This document shows, in pieces, positions 35,868 to 46,477 of a DNA stretch of 64,000 nucleotides. The notes under the pieces are model-generated. The model searched no databases and was not told where the DNA came from. It saw only the letters and a program-made list of their open reading frames with translations. The stretch lies in assembly GCF_900113865.1 (NCBI RefSeq), contig NZ_FOQY01000031.1, positions 1 through 64,000 on the forward strand. Direction: 5' to 3'. The position numbers were made by a program, and so were the translations under genes. The stretch's first letter is position 1; every line of letters starts with the position of its first letter. Origin of the DNA: Streptosporangium canum (lineage in GTDB: Bacteria > Actinomycetota > Actinomycetes > Streptosporangiales > Streptosporangiaceae).

Positions 35868-37292
35868 TCAGCGTGCGGACGAGACCCCGGTGAGCGCGTA
35901 GCCGAACAGGGCGTCCCCGGCGGCGGTGGCGAAGGTCCGCGCCGCCGCCGGGCGCACGCCCGGATACGCGCCCTTCCTGGTGTCCCCCCGCAGCAGGGTG
36001 AGCCTGCCGCCGCCCGGAGCGGCCACCACCAGGCCCCGGCCCGGGAGCGTGGCCAGGGCGGCGCCGAAGTCACCGCCCCGGCCGGTGATCAACACGTTGT
36101 TCCTCCTGGTCAGGCCGGCGGAGCGGCTGCCGGCGAGCACCTGGACGGCGTTCTCCCCGGGCGCTCCCACGATCAGCTCGTCGTCCCCGTCGCCGTTGAG
36201 GTCCCCGGCGGCCAGCGCGGCGCCGAACCGGTCGAAGTAGCGGGGCTCGCCCTCGAGTGACCGCTGCGACCACGCCTGCGAGGTCGCGGTCCGCAGCCCG
36301 GTGCGCGAGCCGTAGACCACGTCGACGGTGCCGTCGCCGTAGTCCATCGCCCGCTGGTCGTCGGTCAGGCCCTCGCCCGGCACCCCGATCGCCAGGTCGT
36401 CTCGGCCGTCGGCGTCGAAGTCGCCGGTGGCCAGCGCCGCTCCGAAGGAGTCCCAGGGCTCGCCGAGGCCGGCGATCCCCGGAGTGTCCTGGGTGAGCAG
36501 GGTCGCCCTCCTGCGGTGGACGTCGAGCACGGTGACCGAGCCCTGGCCGTTCCTCTTCGAGATCGTGTCGGCGGGGGCGCCCACCGCGATCTCGTCGCGG
36601 CCGTCGCCGTCGAAGTCGCCGGCCGCGAGCACCGCCCCGAACTGGTCGGTCTCCTTCGCGCTCTGCCCGACCCAGCCGCTGTCCTGGCCGATGATCCGCG
36701 GCCCGCGTCCCTTGAGGCCGTACAGCGCGACGCCGCCCCCGCCCAGGCCCGGGACGCCGATCACCAGTTCGTCGTCCCCGTCGCCGTCCAGGTCGGCGGC
36801 GGCGAGCGCGGCGCCGAACCGGTCGGGGCCGCGCCTGCCGCCCAGATCCCCGGCGTCGATCATCTCGCCGGCGCGCAGGCCGTCCGCGGAGCCGTGGAAG
36901 AGCTGCACGGCGCCGTCGCCGTCGGCGCCCGGCCGGGAGCGGTCCTCCTCGGAGACGCCCACGGCGAGGTCGGCGCAGTGGTCGCCGTCGAAGTCCCCGG
37001 CCGCCAGCGCCGAGCCGAACGCGTCCCCGGTCTCCGCCGCACCGGGCACGCCGGGGCTGTCCTGGGTGAGCCGTCGCTCGGCGTGCGTGCCGTACAGGAC
37101 GGTGACGGACCCGGCGCGGGCGTGACCGCCGACGGCGGCGTACGGCGCGGCGACCGCGAGATCGGCGCGGCCGTCGCCGTCGAAGTCGGAGGGGACGCCG
37201 GAGCAGGTCCCGGCGGAGGCGGAGACGGCGGGGGAGGCGGGGAGGAGGACGGCGGAGGCGAGGACGGCGGAGGCGAGGAGCGAAGCTCTCAT
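35868..37292 (-). CDS. Secreted FG-GAP (integrin-alpha-like) repeat protein
   Basis: A 474-residue secreted beta-propeller protein. A signal peptide (MRASLLASAVLASAVLLPAS) precedes about six FG-GAP repeats, each with a calcium-binding DxDGDGxxD loop and a following xAVGxP strand (DFDGDGRADLAVAAP, DFDGDHCADLAVG, DLDGDGDDELVIG, DFDGDGRDEIAVG, DFDADGRDDLAIG, DLNGDGDDELIVG). The frame runs 101 codons further upstream, but the signal peptide fixes the start at 37292. Likely binds surface polymers or proteins; the target is unknown. Confidence 0.88.
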   Translation of the reverse strand: MRASLLASAVLASAVLLPASPAVSASAGTCSGVPSDFDGDGRADLAVAAPYAAVGGHARAGSVTVLYGTHAERRLTQDSPGVPGAAETGDAFGSALAAGDFDGDHCADLAVGVSEEDRSRPGADGDGAVQLFHGSADGLRAGEMIDAGDLGGRRGPDRFGAALAAADLDGDGDDELVIGVPGLGGGGVALYGLKGRGPRIIGQDSGWVGQSAKETDQFGAVLAAGDFDGDGRDEIAVGAPADTISKRNGQGSVTVLDVHRRRATLLTQDTPGIAGLGEPWDSFGAALATGDFDADGRDDLAIGVPGEGLTDDQRAMDYGDGTVDVVYGSRTGLRTATSQAWSQRSLEGEPRYFDRFGAALAAGDLNGDGDDELIVGAPGENAVQVLAGSRSAGLTRRNNVLITGRGGDFGAALATLPGRGLVVAAPGGGRLTLLRGDTRKGAYPGVRPAAARTFATAAGDALFGYALTGVSSAR

Positions 37293-37485
37293 ACGGGGAA
37301 TGGTCTCCGGAAATTCGGACACTCCGCCCACTGGGATGTGAAATTCACATGACCAGCGTGGGTAGAGAACATGCCGACCCCGGCGCCGGAGCACCACGGC
37401 TGATGCCGCCTCCAGCCTTCCGACGGTCAGTCGCTCCTGGCCGTGCCGATCCTCCTCACGGGCCTTTTCGGTTGCTCGGGCGAAA

Positions 37486-39136
<1,651 letters not shown>

Positions 39137-39176
39137 GGGTCTCACCTCCTCGGGCGGTGTCACGGTCAAGCGGCAA

Positions 39177-39205
39177 GTTACAAGCCCGAGCGTCATCCCG
39201 TCCAA
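39177..39205 (-). promoter_or_regulatory. Probable sigma-70-type promoter of the rox leader transcript
   Basis: On the minus strand TTGGAC (39205-39200) is followed by a 17-nt spacer and TGTAAC (39182-39177). Transcription would begin near 39170, about 20 nt before the leader-ORF Shine-Dalgarno, giving a leader of about 140 nt before rox. The sequence just upstream of the -35 is A-rich (GGAAAAGGA), as seen at WhiB7-type promoters, but that is only suggestive. Confidence 0.5.
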
Positions 39206-39274
39206 TCCTTTTCCTGTCCCAGCCACGTGATCACGACTCCGAACGGGCCCGTGACCGACCCCACACCCCGGACC

Positions 39275-39457
39275 CCGCCCTTCCAGGACGTCGCGCTTCC
39301 CGTCCGCCTCCGGCTCACCGAACAGCGGGATCATCCACTCATCAGGCGTCAGCCGAAGCGCCTTGTGCTCCTTGGCCAGCTGCCGAGCCCTTGTGGTCTT
39401 TCCGGCCCCCGGCAGGCCGACTGTGAGAAACAACGTGGTCACACCCGGATCGTTCAT
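39275..39457 (-). pseudogene. Truncated P-loop kinase (N-terminal fragment)
   Basis: The first 61 residues of a predicted P-loop kinase (zeta-toxin/COG0645-like) are intact: TTLFLTVGLPGAGKTTRARQ, then ALRLTPDEWMIPLFGEPEA and KRDVLEGR. Homology ends abruptly near 39275; the frame continues through unrelated sequence into the rox leader. The remaining two-thirds of the kinase is missing, so this is a gene fragment. The rox promoter lies just inside the boundary region, suggesting that a deletion or insertion placed rox here. Confidence 0.7.
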
Positions 39458-39511
39458 GGAAACCACGTGGAGGACACCTGCTTTCTCTGCCGAGATCGCC
39501 AGGGCCGCCTC

Positions 39512-40939
39512 TCACCTGCCCTGCTGGGGAGCCTCCACCGGGCAGCTCATCTGCGGCCGGGAGTCGGCCAGGACGTTCTCGCGGATGGTGAGGAAGGCGA
39601 CCAGCGCGGCGAGGGCCATCATCGCCGCGCTGACCAGCATCGTCGTGTGGAATCCGGCGGTGAAGGAGACCGGGTCGTGGAAGGCGTCGCCGGTCAGGCC
39701 GGCCAGCGGCGGGATCGCGGCGACCGCCAGCAGCCCGCCGGTCCGGGCGACGGCGTTGTTGACGCCGCTGGCCACACCCGCGTAGCGCTCCTCGGCGGTG
39801 GCCAGCACGGTCGCGGTGAGCGGCGCGACCGCCGCCGACAGCCCCAGGCCGAACAGGGCCGTCGGGACCAGCACGCCCGTCAGGTAGGAGGTGCCCTCGC
39901 CGATCCTCGACATCAGCAGCAGCGCTCCGGCGCAGATCAGGACGCCCGCCGTCATCGGGACGCGGGGCCCGATCCGCTTGGCCAGCTCGCCCGCCCGCGA
40001 CGACAGCAGCAGCATCAGGACCGTCACCGGGATCATCGCGGATCCGGCCGTCACCGGCGAGAAGCCCGCCGACACCTGGAGCTGGACGACCAGGAGGAAG
40101 AACACCACGCTCATCGCGGCGTACATGATGAACGTGACGACGTTGACCGCCGTGAACACCTTGGAGGTGAAGACCCCGACCGGTACCAGCGCGCGGGGCG
40201 AGCGCCTGATCTCCAGCCAGACGAACGCCGCTCCCAGCAGGACGCCCACCGCGATCGGGACCGGCCGCAGGTCGATCAGACCGTAGGTGATCCCGGCCAG
40301 CGCCAGCGCGGCCAGCGCCGCGCCGAGCACGTCGAAGCGCCCGGTGGCCTCCACGTCCCTGCTCTCCGGCACATGCCGTACGGCCACCGCCACCACGAGC
40401 GCGGCCACCGGCAGGTTGATCAGGAACACCCACCGCCATCCGGCCGTCTGCACCAGCCACCCGCCGAGGAGCGGCCCGATGGCCGCCGCCGTCCCGCCCA
40501 GCCCCGACCAGGCTCCGATCGCCCTGGGCCGGTCCTCGCGGACGAAGGACGCCTGGATGATGGCCAGCGATCCGGGCGTGAGCAGCGCCCCGCCGACGCC
40601 CTGGAGCGCCCGGGCCGCGATCAGCGTCTCCACGTTGGGAGCCAGCCCGCACAGGGCCGACGCGACGGCGAACCAGACCACGCCGATCAGGAAGATCCTG
40701 CGCCTGCCGTACCGGTCGCCGAGCGAGCCGCCCAGCAGGATCAGACCCGCCAGAGTGAGGGTGTAGGCGTTGACGGTCCACTGCAGGCCCGCCATGTCGG
40801 CGCCGAGGTCGTCGCCGAGCGCGGGAAGCGCCACGTTGACGACCGTGCCGTCCAGCAGCGCGATCCCCGAACCGAGCACGGTGGTCAGCAGAACCCACCG
40901 TCCCCGGGCTGAGCTGAGCCGAATGTGGCCGTTGTCCAT
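39512..40939 (-). CDS. MFS drug exporter, DHA2 (14-helix) type
   Basis: A 475-residue proton-driven exporter. Motif C-like and motif A-like segments (LGGSLGDRYGRRRIF) and LLDGTVVNVALPAL in helix 1 mark the DHA2/EmrB-QacA group; about 14 membrane helices are visible. The ATG at 40939 (MDNGHIRLSSARGRW) after GAGAGTT is chosen; in-frame ATGs at 40948 and 40951 are close. It is on the same strand as rox and the kinase remnant, so it may contribute to rifamycin or other drug efflux (inference). It is divergent from the STM4015 gene. Confidence 0.85.
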   Translation of the reverse strand: MDNGHIRLSSARGRWVLLTTVLGSGIALLDGTVVNVALPALGDDLGADMAGLQWTVNAYTLTLAGLILLGGSLGDRYGRRRIFLIGVVWFAVASALCGLAPNVETLIAARALQGVGGALLTPGSLAIIQASFVREDRPRAIGAWSGLGGTAAAIGPLLGGWLVQTAGWRWVFLINLPVAALVVAVAVRHVPESRDVEATGRFDVLGAALAALALAGITYGLIDLRPVPIAVGVLLGAAFVWLEIRRSPRALVPVGVFTSKVFTAVNVVTFIMYAAMSVVFFLLVVQLQVSAGFSPVTAGSAMIPVTVLMLLLSSRAGELAKRIGPRVPMTAGVLICAGALLLMSRIGEGTSYLTGVLVPTALFGLGLSAAVAPLTATVLATAEERYAGVASGVNNAVARTGGLLAVAAIPPLAGLTGDAFHDPVSFTAGFHTTMLVSAAMMALAALVAFLTIRENVLADSRPQMSCPVEAPQQGR

Positions 40940-41152
40940 AACTCTCATCATCGCTGACCGTTTTCGTCCGCCCGATGGGGATTCATGATTCCAGAAGTGT
41001 CGGCGATCTCTGGTAGGACGTGGTCTGTCATGTTTCGCCGGACAGGAGCCCGGGATGGACGACACCGAGTCCGCCGGACGGTGGCCGGCGGCATGTGGCG
41101 CTCAGTAAGCGGACCGGCCCCCTTGACCTCCATTTTCCTCAGAGGACCCGAG

Positions 41153-42046
41153 ATGACCAACGAGAATCCCGGCCACGGCGCCGTGTGGGACCTGCGCGGC
41201 GACCCCTACGACCACGTGGTGGACGAGGACGAGGCGGGGCCCTCAATTCAGCGGAGTTTCGAGGATTTCCTGGCCACCCACGACCTCGCCGAGGTGCGTG
41301 AGATCGTCGTCGGCTGGTGGGGGCCCGGCTGGGAGGGCAACACCTCCGAGCTGCCGGTCCGGCTGCTGAGCGGGGTGGCCGACCGGCTGCCGAACGTGCG
41401 GTCGATCATGCTCGGCGACATCGAGTCGGAGGAGAGCGAGATCTCCTGGATCGAGCACGGTGACGTGACCCCGCTGCTGGAGGCATTCCCCCTGCTGGAG
41501 GCACTTCACATCCGCGGCGGCAGCGGACTCCTGCTCCGGCCGGTCCGGCATGAGGCGCTGCGCACGCTGTGGTTCGAAACCGGCGGACTGCCCGGCCGCG
41601 TGGTGCGTGCCGTGGCCGACAGTGACCTTCCCGCGCTGGAGAATCTGGAGATGTGGCTGGGCGTCTCGCAGTACGGCGGGGACGCCACGGTGGCGGATCT
41701 GGCGCCGATCCTGTCCGGCGAGCGGCTGCCGGCGTTGCGGCACCTGGGGCTGCAGGACAGTGAGATCCAGGACGAGATCGCGGCGGCGGTGGCGTCGGCG
41801 CCGGTGGTGGCACGGCTGGAGTCGCTGGCCCTGTCGATGGGCACGCTCACCGACGAGGGCGCCGAGGCGCTGCTGTCCGGCCAGCCGCTGACCCATCTCA
41901 AGCGCCTGGACCTGCACCACCACTACCTGACCGGCACGATGGTCAAGCACATCGAGGCGGCCTTCGCCGGCACCGGCGTCGAGGTCGACCTGTCCGAGCA
42001 GGAAGAGCCGGACGACGACTGGCGCTACGTCGCGGTGGCGGAGTAG
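41153..42046 (+). CDS. STM4015 family leucine-rich protein, copy 1
   Basis: A 297-residue protein of the STM4015 family. Leucine-rich repeat-like units are visible (FPLLEALHIRGGSG, LPALENLEMWLGVS, LPALRHLGLQDSEI, LTHLKRLDLHHHYL), so it probably forms a solenoid used for binding. Start ATG at 41153 follows AGAGGA; the long upstream extension of the frame is not coding. It opens a six-gene same-strand cluster and is followed after 4 nt by a paralogue. Family function is unknown; a scaffold or substrate of the cluster's enzymes is my inference. Confidence 0.85.
   Translation: MTNENPGHGAVWDLRGDPYDHVVDEDEAGPSIQRSFEDFLATHDLAEVREIVVGWWGPGWEGNTSELPVRLLSGVADRLPNVRSIMLGDIESEESEISWIEHGDVTPLLEAFPLLEALHIRGGSGLLLRPVRHEALRTLWFETGGLPGRVVRAVADSDLPALENLEMWLGVSQYGGDATVADLAPILSGERLPALRHLGLQDSEIQDEIAAAVASAPVVARLESLALSMGTLTDEGAEALLSGQPLTHLKRLDLHHHYLTGTMVKHIEAAFAGTGVEVDLSEQEEPDDDWRYVAVAE
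41672..41842 (+). repeat. Near-identical tract shared by the STM4015 copies (a)
   Basis: About 171 nt in copy 1 match 42615-42785 in copy 2 at a constant offset of 943 bp, with three substitutions by my count. Flanking parts of the two genes are far less similar. This points to recent gene conversion or strong constraint on this block. Confidence 0.85.
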
Positions 42047-42050
42047 ACCG

Positions 42051-42992
42051 ATGGGACACGGAGATCTCAGCAGGTTCAGCAGCCTGCCCCTCTCATACTT
42101 TCCCTGCCTTGAGGACGGTGACCCTGACGCACCGCACGAGGCCCAGGCCTGGCGGCTCTGGCTGGACGACGGCTACAGCAGCGAGGAGACCTTCGAGGAC
42201 TACTTCGTCCGTTTCGTCGAGACGGTCGACACCGGACGCGTCCGTGAGCTGGTCTTCGGCTCCTGGGGGACTCCCTTCGAGGACTCGGCCGACGAGCCGA
42301 TCGACCTGCTCACCCAGGCCGCGGACCGCTTCCCGAACCTGCGCCTGATCGCGCTCGGCGACATCTCCTCGGACGAGGCCGAGATCTCCTGGATCCAGCA
42401 GGGCGATCTGACGCCACTGCTGGGTGCCTTTCCCCGCCTGGAGGTCCTGGAGGTCCGGGGAGGGACCGGGCTCGGCCTGCGCCCGGTCGGTCACGACTCG
42501 CTGCGGGTGCTCCGTGTCGAGTCCGGGGGGCTGTCCGGCGCCGTGGTCCGTGCCGTGGGCGCGAGCGACTTCCCCTCACTGGAGCACCTTGAGCTGTGGT
42601 TGGGCGTATCCGACTACGGCGGGGACGCCACGGTGGCCGATCTGGCGCCGATCCTGTCCGGCGAGCGACTGCCGGCGTTGCGGCACCTGGGGCTGCAGGA
42701 CAGTGAGATCCAGGACGAGATCGCGGCGGCGGTGGCGTCGGCGCCGGTGGTGGCACGGCTGGAGTCGCTGGCGCTGTCGATGGGCGCGCTGGGCGATGAG
42801 GGCGTCGAGGCGCTGCTGTCGGGCCAGCCGCTGACCCATCTCAGGCGCCTGGACCTGACCCACCACTTCGTCGGCCCACCCATGGTGAAGAGGCTGGCCG
42901 CCGCGCTGCGACACGTAAAGCTGATCATGGGAGAGGCCGAGGCGAGGTACGAATGGGCGCCCGAGGGCCGCTATGTCGCGGTCGGCGAGTAG
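42051..42992 (+). CDS. STM4015 family leucine-rich protein, copy 2
   Basis: A 313-residue paralogue of the preceding protein. The N-terminal third is divergent (SLPLSYFPCLEDGDPDAPHE), the middle repeats are similar (FPRLEVLEVRGGTG), and the block YGGDATVADLAPILSGERLP through the following repeats is almost identical to copy 1. Both copies end in a similar (D/E)xRYVAV(A/G)E tail, a conserved C-terminus. Two tandem copies may recognise different partners with the same enzyme set. Confidence 0.85.
   Translation: MGHGDLSRFSSLPLSYFPCLEDGDPDAPHEAQAWRLWLDDGYSSEETFEDYFVRFVETVDTGRVRELVFGSWGTPFEDSADEPIDLLTQAADRFPNLRLIALGDISSDEAEISWIQQGDLTPLLGAFPRLEVLEVRGGTGLGLRPVGHDSLRVLRVESGGLSGAVVRAVGASDFPSLEHLELWLGVSDYGGDATVADLAPILSGERLPALRHLGLQDSEIQDEIAAAVASAPVVARLESLALSMGALGDEGVEALLSGQPLTHLRRLDLTHHFVGPPMVKRLAAALRHVKLIMGEAEARYEWAPEGRYVAVGE
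42615..42785 (+). repeat. Near-identical tract shared by the STM4015 copies (b)
   Basis: Partner of 41672-41842 in copy 1; see that entry. The direct repeat, 943 bp apart, could also allow deletion of one copy by recombination. Confidence 0.85.
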
Positions 42993-43000
42993 GTTCTCCG

Positions 43001-44194
43001 ATGATTCATGAGCACCTGACGTCCCTGGCCGCCGCGGAAGGAGCGGCGTCACGCGCCGGTGGCCGGACGACCTCGCTGACGGTCGTCGGCACGCCGGGCG
43101 AGCGGCGGGTGACCATGTTCGCCGACGCCTGCGTCCGCCACGGCCTGCGGGAGCCGGCCGTCGTGCCGTGGACCTCCGTGCTGCGGGGCCAGGACGTCAC
43201 GCTGGAGCCGGGGACGCTCGTGCGGATCGAGTCGCCCGGCGAGGACGCCGAGGCCGACGCGCTGCTGCGCGGTCCGGGCGAGCCGTCCCGGGTCGGCGGC
43301 GGCGCCGCCTGGCACGCCGCCTTCACCGCCGGGACGGCGCGGATCCGCCGGGCCGTCGGGCGGACGCCCGGGGCCGTGCTGCTCGCCGACGTCGACGAGA
43401 TCGCGGTGATGTTCGACAAGCGGCTGTGCCATGCGAGGCTGTCGGCGGCCGGGGTGCCGGTGCCCGCCGCGCTGCCCGGACCGGTCGGCGGCTACGCCGA
43501 GCTGCGCGAGCGGATGGGGCAGGCCGGTTGGGGCCGGGTGTTCGTCAAACCGGCCCACGGCTCGTCGGCCTCCGGGGTCGTCGCCCTGCAGACCTCCGGT
43601 CACCGGATCAAGGCGGTGACGTCGGCGGAGCTGTCCGCCGGCGGGCTGCACAACTCGCTGCGGGTGCGGTCCTACGAGGACGAGGCGGACGTGGCGGCGA
43701 TCGTCGACCTGCTCGCCGGGGACGGGCTCCACGTGGAGCGGTGGTTCCCCAAGGCGGGCCTCGACGGGCGGACGATCGATCTGCGCGTGGTCGTGGTGGA
43801 CGGCACGCCGACCCACGCCGTCGTCCGCGCGAGCCGCAGCCCCATGACGAACCTGCACCTCGGCGGCGAGCGCGGCGATCTCGGCACGGTCAGGACCAGG
43901 CTCGGCCCGCAGGGCTGGGCGCGGGTCACCGAGGCGTGCGTCCGGGCGGCGTCGTGCTTTCCGGGGAGCCTGACCGCCGGGGTCGACCTGATGATCGGCG
44001 TCGACTGGCGGAGTGTCGCCGTGGCCGAGGTCAACGCCTTCGGGGACCTGCTTCCCCGGCTGACCGGCTTCCCCGGCGGCGGCGCCGAGCACCTGACCAC
44101 CTACGAGGCCCAGGTCAGGGCCATCCTCGCCCGCCGTACGGCGACGCCGGGCGCCGCCGTACCGGTGCCCCTGGGAGGGAACGCCGATGGCTGA
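43001..44194 (+). CDS. STM4014 family protein, ATP-grasp fold
   Basis: A 397-residue protein of the STM4014 family. The ATP-grasp signature is visible: VFVKPAHGSSASGVVAL (glycine loop with lysine), the DLRVVVVDG strand, and a metal site in VAVAEVNAFGDLLP. ATP-grasp enzymes join a carboxylate to an amine or thiol through acyl phosphate, so this gene probably ligates an amino acid or similar group in the pathway (inference). The ATG at 43001 lies 8 bp after the second STM4015; it overlaps the next gene by 8 bp. Confidence 0.82.
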   Translation: MIHEHLTSLAAAEGAASRAGGRTTSLTVVGTPGERRVTMFADACVRHGLREPAVVPWTSVLRGQDVTLEPGTLVRIESPGEDAEADALLRGPGEPSRVGGGAAWHAAFTAGTARIRRAVGRTPGAVLLADVDEIAVMFDKRLCHARLSAAGVPVPAALPGPVGGYAELRERMGQAGWGRVFVKPAHGSSASGVVALQTSGHRIKAVTSAELSAGGLHNSLRVRSYEDEADVAAIVDLLAGDGLHVERWFPKAGLDGRTIDLRVVVVDGTPTHAVVRASRSPMTNLHLGGERGDLGTVRTRLGPQGWARVTEACVRAASCFPGSLTAGVDLMIGVDWRSVAVAEVNAFGDLLPRLTGFPGGGAEHLTTYEAQVRAILARRTATPGAAVPVPLGGNADG

Positions 44195-45017
44195 GGAGAC
44201 GGCGCGGGACATGAACGGGATCGTGGGAAGCCATGACCTGCTGCTGGTGACCCTCGACACGCTCCGCTACGACGTGGCCGAGGAGCTGGCCGGGGCCGGG
44301 CGGCTGCCCAACCTGGCCAGGGCGCTGCCCGGCGGGCGATGGCAGAGACGGCACAGCCCGGGGAGCTTCACCTACGCCGCGCACGCCGCGCTCCTCGCCG
44401 GATTCCTGCCGACCCCCGCCGAGCCCGGACCGCATCCCCGCCTCTTCGCGGCGGCCTTCCCCGGCAGCGAGACCACCGCCGGCGGGACGTGGGTGTTCGA
44501 CGCGCCCGACCTGCCCGGCGGGCTGGCCCAGGCGGGATACCACACCGTCTGCGTCGGGGGCGTCGGGTTCTTCAACAAGCTCACCCCCCTCGGGGCCGCA
44601 CTGCCGGGGCTGTTCGCCGAGAGCCACTGGGATCCGGCGTTCGGAGTGACCTCGCCGACGTCGTTCGAGGCGCAGATCGAGTGCGCCGAGCGGGCGGTGG
44701 CGAGGGTGGACGGGCCGGTGTTCCTGTTCGTCAACGTGTCGGCGCTGCACCAGCCCAACTGGTTCCACCTGCCGGGCGCCACCCGTGAGCACGGTGACAG
44801 CCGGGAGAGCCACGCCGCCGCGCTGGAGTACGTCGACCGGCACATCGGCCGGCTTTTCGCCCTGATGAGCGCCCGGCGGCCGGGGTTCGCGATCGTCTGT
44901 TCCGATCACGGCACCGCCTACGGTGAGGACGGATACACCGGGCATCGGATCGGCCACGAGGTCGTCTGGACGGTGCCCTACGGAGAGTTCACGATGGAGC
45001 GGGGGCAATGGCGGTGA
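44187..45017 (+). CDS. STM4013/SEN3800 family hydrolase (alkaline phosphatase superfamily)
   Basis: A 276-residue cytosolic hydrolase of the sulfatase/alkaline-phosphatase fold. LLLVTLDTLRYD has the first metal aspartate, SFTYAAHAALLAGFLPTP contains the nucleophile region, and IVCSDHGTAYGEDGYTGHRI supplies the DH...H metal ligands. It lacks the sulfatase CxPxR motif, so it may be a phosphatase or phosphotransferase. Shine-Dalgarno GGAGGGA precedes the ATG. It overlaps both neighbours, indicating tight co-translation. Confidence 0.85.
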   Translation: MAEETARDMNGIVGSHDLLLVTLDTLRYDVAEELAGAGRLPNLARALPGGRWQRRHSPGSFTYAAHAALLAGFLPTPAEPGPHPRLFAAAFPGSETTAGGTWVFDAPDLPGGLAQAGYHTVCVGGVGFFNKLTPLGAALPGLFAESHWDPAFGVTSPTSFEAQIECAERAVARVDGPVFLFVNVSALHQPNWFHLPGATREHGDSRESHAAALEYVDRHIGRLFALMSARRPGFAIVCSDHGTAYGEDGYTGHRIGHEVVWTVPYGEFTMERGQWR

Positions 45018-46477
45018 CTCCGAGTTCCGGCCGGGCACGGACGCGGGTGCTGGAGACGGTGGCCCTCGGGCCGGGCGGCACCCCGGCGCGACCGGCCCCC
45101 GACGGCGCGACCGGCGCGACCGGCGCGGGACCCTACCAGGGGTATGTGTACGCCTACCCGCACAAGACGGCATACCGGCCGCTGGAGCCGCGCCCGTCGC
45201 TGCGGGAGGTGTGGTCGGGGGAGCCGCTCGAGAGCCTCTTCCTCTACCTGCACATCCCCTTCTGCGAGATGCGCTGCGGGTTCTGCAACCTGTTCACCCG
45301 GACCGGCGCCCCCGAGGAGCTCGTCGCCGCCTACCTGGACGCCCTGGCACGCCAGGCGGAGGCCGTACGGGACGCCCTGGACGGGCCGAGGTTCGTCACC
45401 GCGGCCATCGGCGGCGGCACGCCCACCTACCTGAGCGCGGCCGAGCTCACCCGGATGTTCGACCTGACCGAACGGATCACGGGCGCCGACCTGCGGGCCG
45501 TGCCGCTGTCGGTGGAGACCTCGCCGGCGACCGCGACGGCCGACCGGCTCGCCGTCCTGGCCGAGCGGGGCACGACCCGGATCTCGATCGGCGTGCAGAG
45601 CTTCGTCGACGCCGAGGCCCGCGCGGCGATCCGCCCGCAGAGACGGCAGGAGGTCGAGACGGCGCTCGGGCACATCAGGGAGGCCGGGTTCGAGGTGCTC
45701 AACATCGACCTGATCTACGGGATCGACGGGCAGACCGAGCGGTCCTGGCGTCTCTCGCTGGACGCCGCGCTCGTCTGGAAGCCCGAGGAGATCTACCTCT
45801 ATCCGCTGTACGTCCGCCCGCTCACCGGCCTCGGCCGCCGCGCCCGCGACTGGGACGACCACCGGCTCGGCCTCTACCGGCAGGGCCGTGACCACCTGCT
45901 GGCCGCCGGATACGAGCAGGTGTCGATGCGGATGTTCCGGCTGCCGGGATCCTCCGGCGCGACCGGCTACGACTGCCAGAGCGACGGCATGGTCGGGCTC
46001 GGCTGCGGGGCCCGCTCCTACACCTCCGACCTGCACTACTCCTACGAGTACGCGGTGGGCGCCGGTCAGGTGCGCGCGATCATCGACGACTACGTACGGC
46101 TCGCGCCCGGGGAGTTCGCGCTCGCCAACGTGGGGTTCCGGCTGGATGAGGACGAGCGGCGCCGCCGCCATCTGATCCAGTCGCTGCTCCAGGCCGAGGG
46201 GCTGGACCCGGCCGCCTACCGGGAGCGCTTCGGCACCGAGGTGACGGCCGACTTCGGCGAGGACCTGGAGCGCCTGGCCGGCCGGGGCTGGCTGGCGGCG
46301 ACCGGCTCGGAGGCCGGGACGCGCCCCGGCCGGGACGGAGCAGACGAGAGCCACGATGGGGCGGGCGGCGGTCGGCTCCGGCTCGGCGCCGAGGGGCTGG
46401 CGCACTCCGACGCCATCGGCCCGGCGCTGTTCTCCGGCCGGGTCCGCGAGCTGATGGCGGGATACGAGAACAGTTGA
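45008..46477 (+). CDS. STM4012 family radical SAM protein (HemW/HemN-like)
   Basis: A 489-residue radical SAM enzyme. The cluster motif CxxxCxxC is in HIPFCEMRCGFCNLFTRTGA, preceded by LFLYLHIPFC as in HemN/HemW; AIGGGTPTYLS and ISIGVQSF are the usual GGTP and GVQS motifs, and IDLIYGIDGQT follows. The C-terminal wing helix is present. A Gly-rich insert near residues 430-455 interrupts the C-terminal domain. HemN-like enzymes act on tetrapyrroles or heme-like ligands, but STM4012 has no established reaction that I know of. Confidence 0.88.
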   Translation: MAVTPSSGRARTRVLETVALGPGGTPARPAPDGATGATGAGPYQGYVYAYPHKTAYRPLEPRPSLREVWSGEPLESLFLYLHIPFCEMRCGFCNLFTRTGAPEELVAAYLDALARQAEAVRDALDGPRFVTAAIGGGTPTYLSAAELTRMFDLTERITGADLRAVPLSVETSPATATADRLAVLAERGTTRISIGVQSFVDAEARAAIRPQRRQEVETALGHIREAGFEVLNIDLIYGIDGQTERSWRLSLDAALVWKPEEIYLYPLYVRPLTGLGRRARDWDDHRLGLYRQGRDHLLAAGYEQVSMRMFRLPGSSGATGYDCQSDGMVGLGCGARSYTSDLHYSYEYAVGAGQVRAIIDDYVRLAPGEFALANVGFRLDEDERRRRHLIQSLLQAEGLDPAAYRERFGTEVTADFGEDLERLAGRGWLAATGSEAGTRPGRDGADESHDGAGGGRLRLGAEGLAHSDAIGPALFSGRVRELMAGYENS

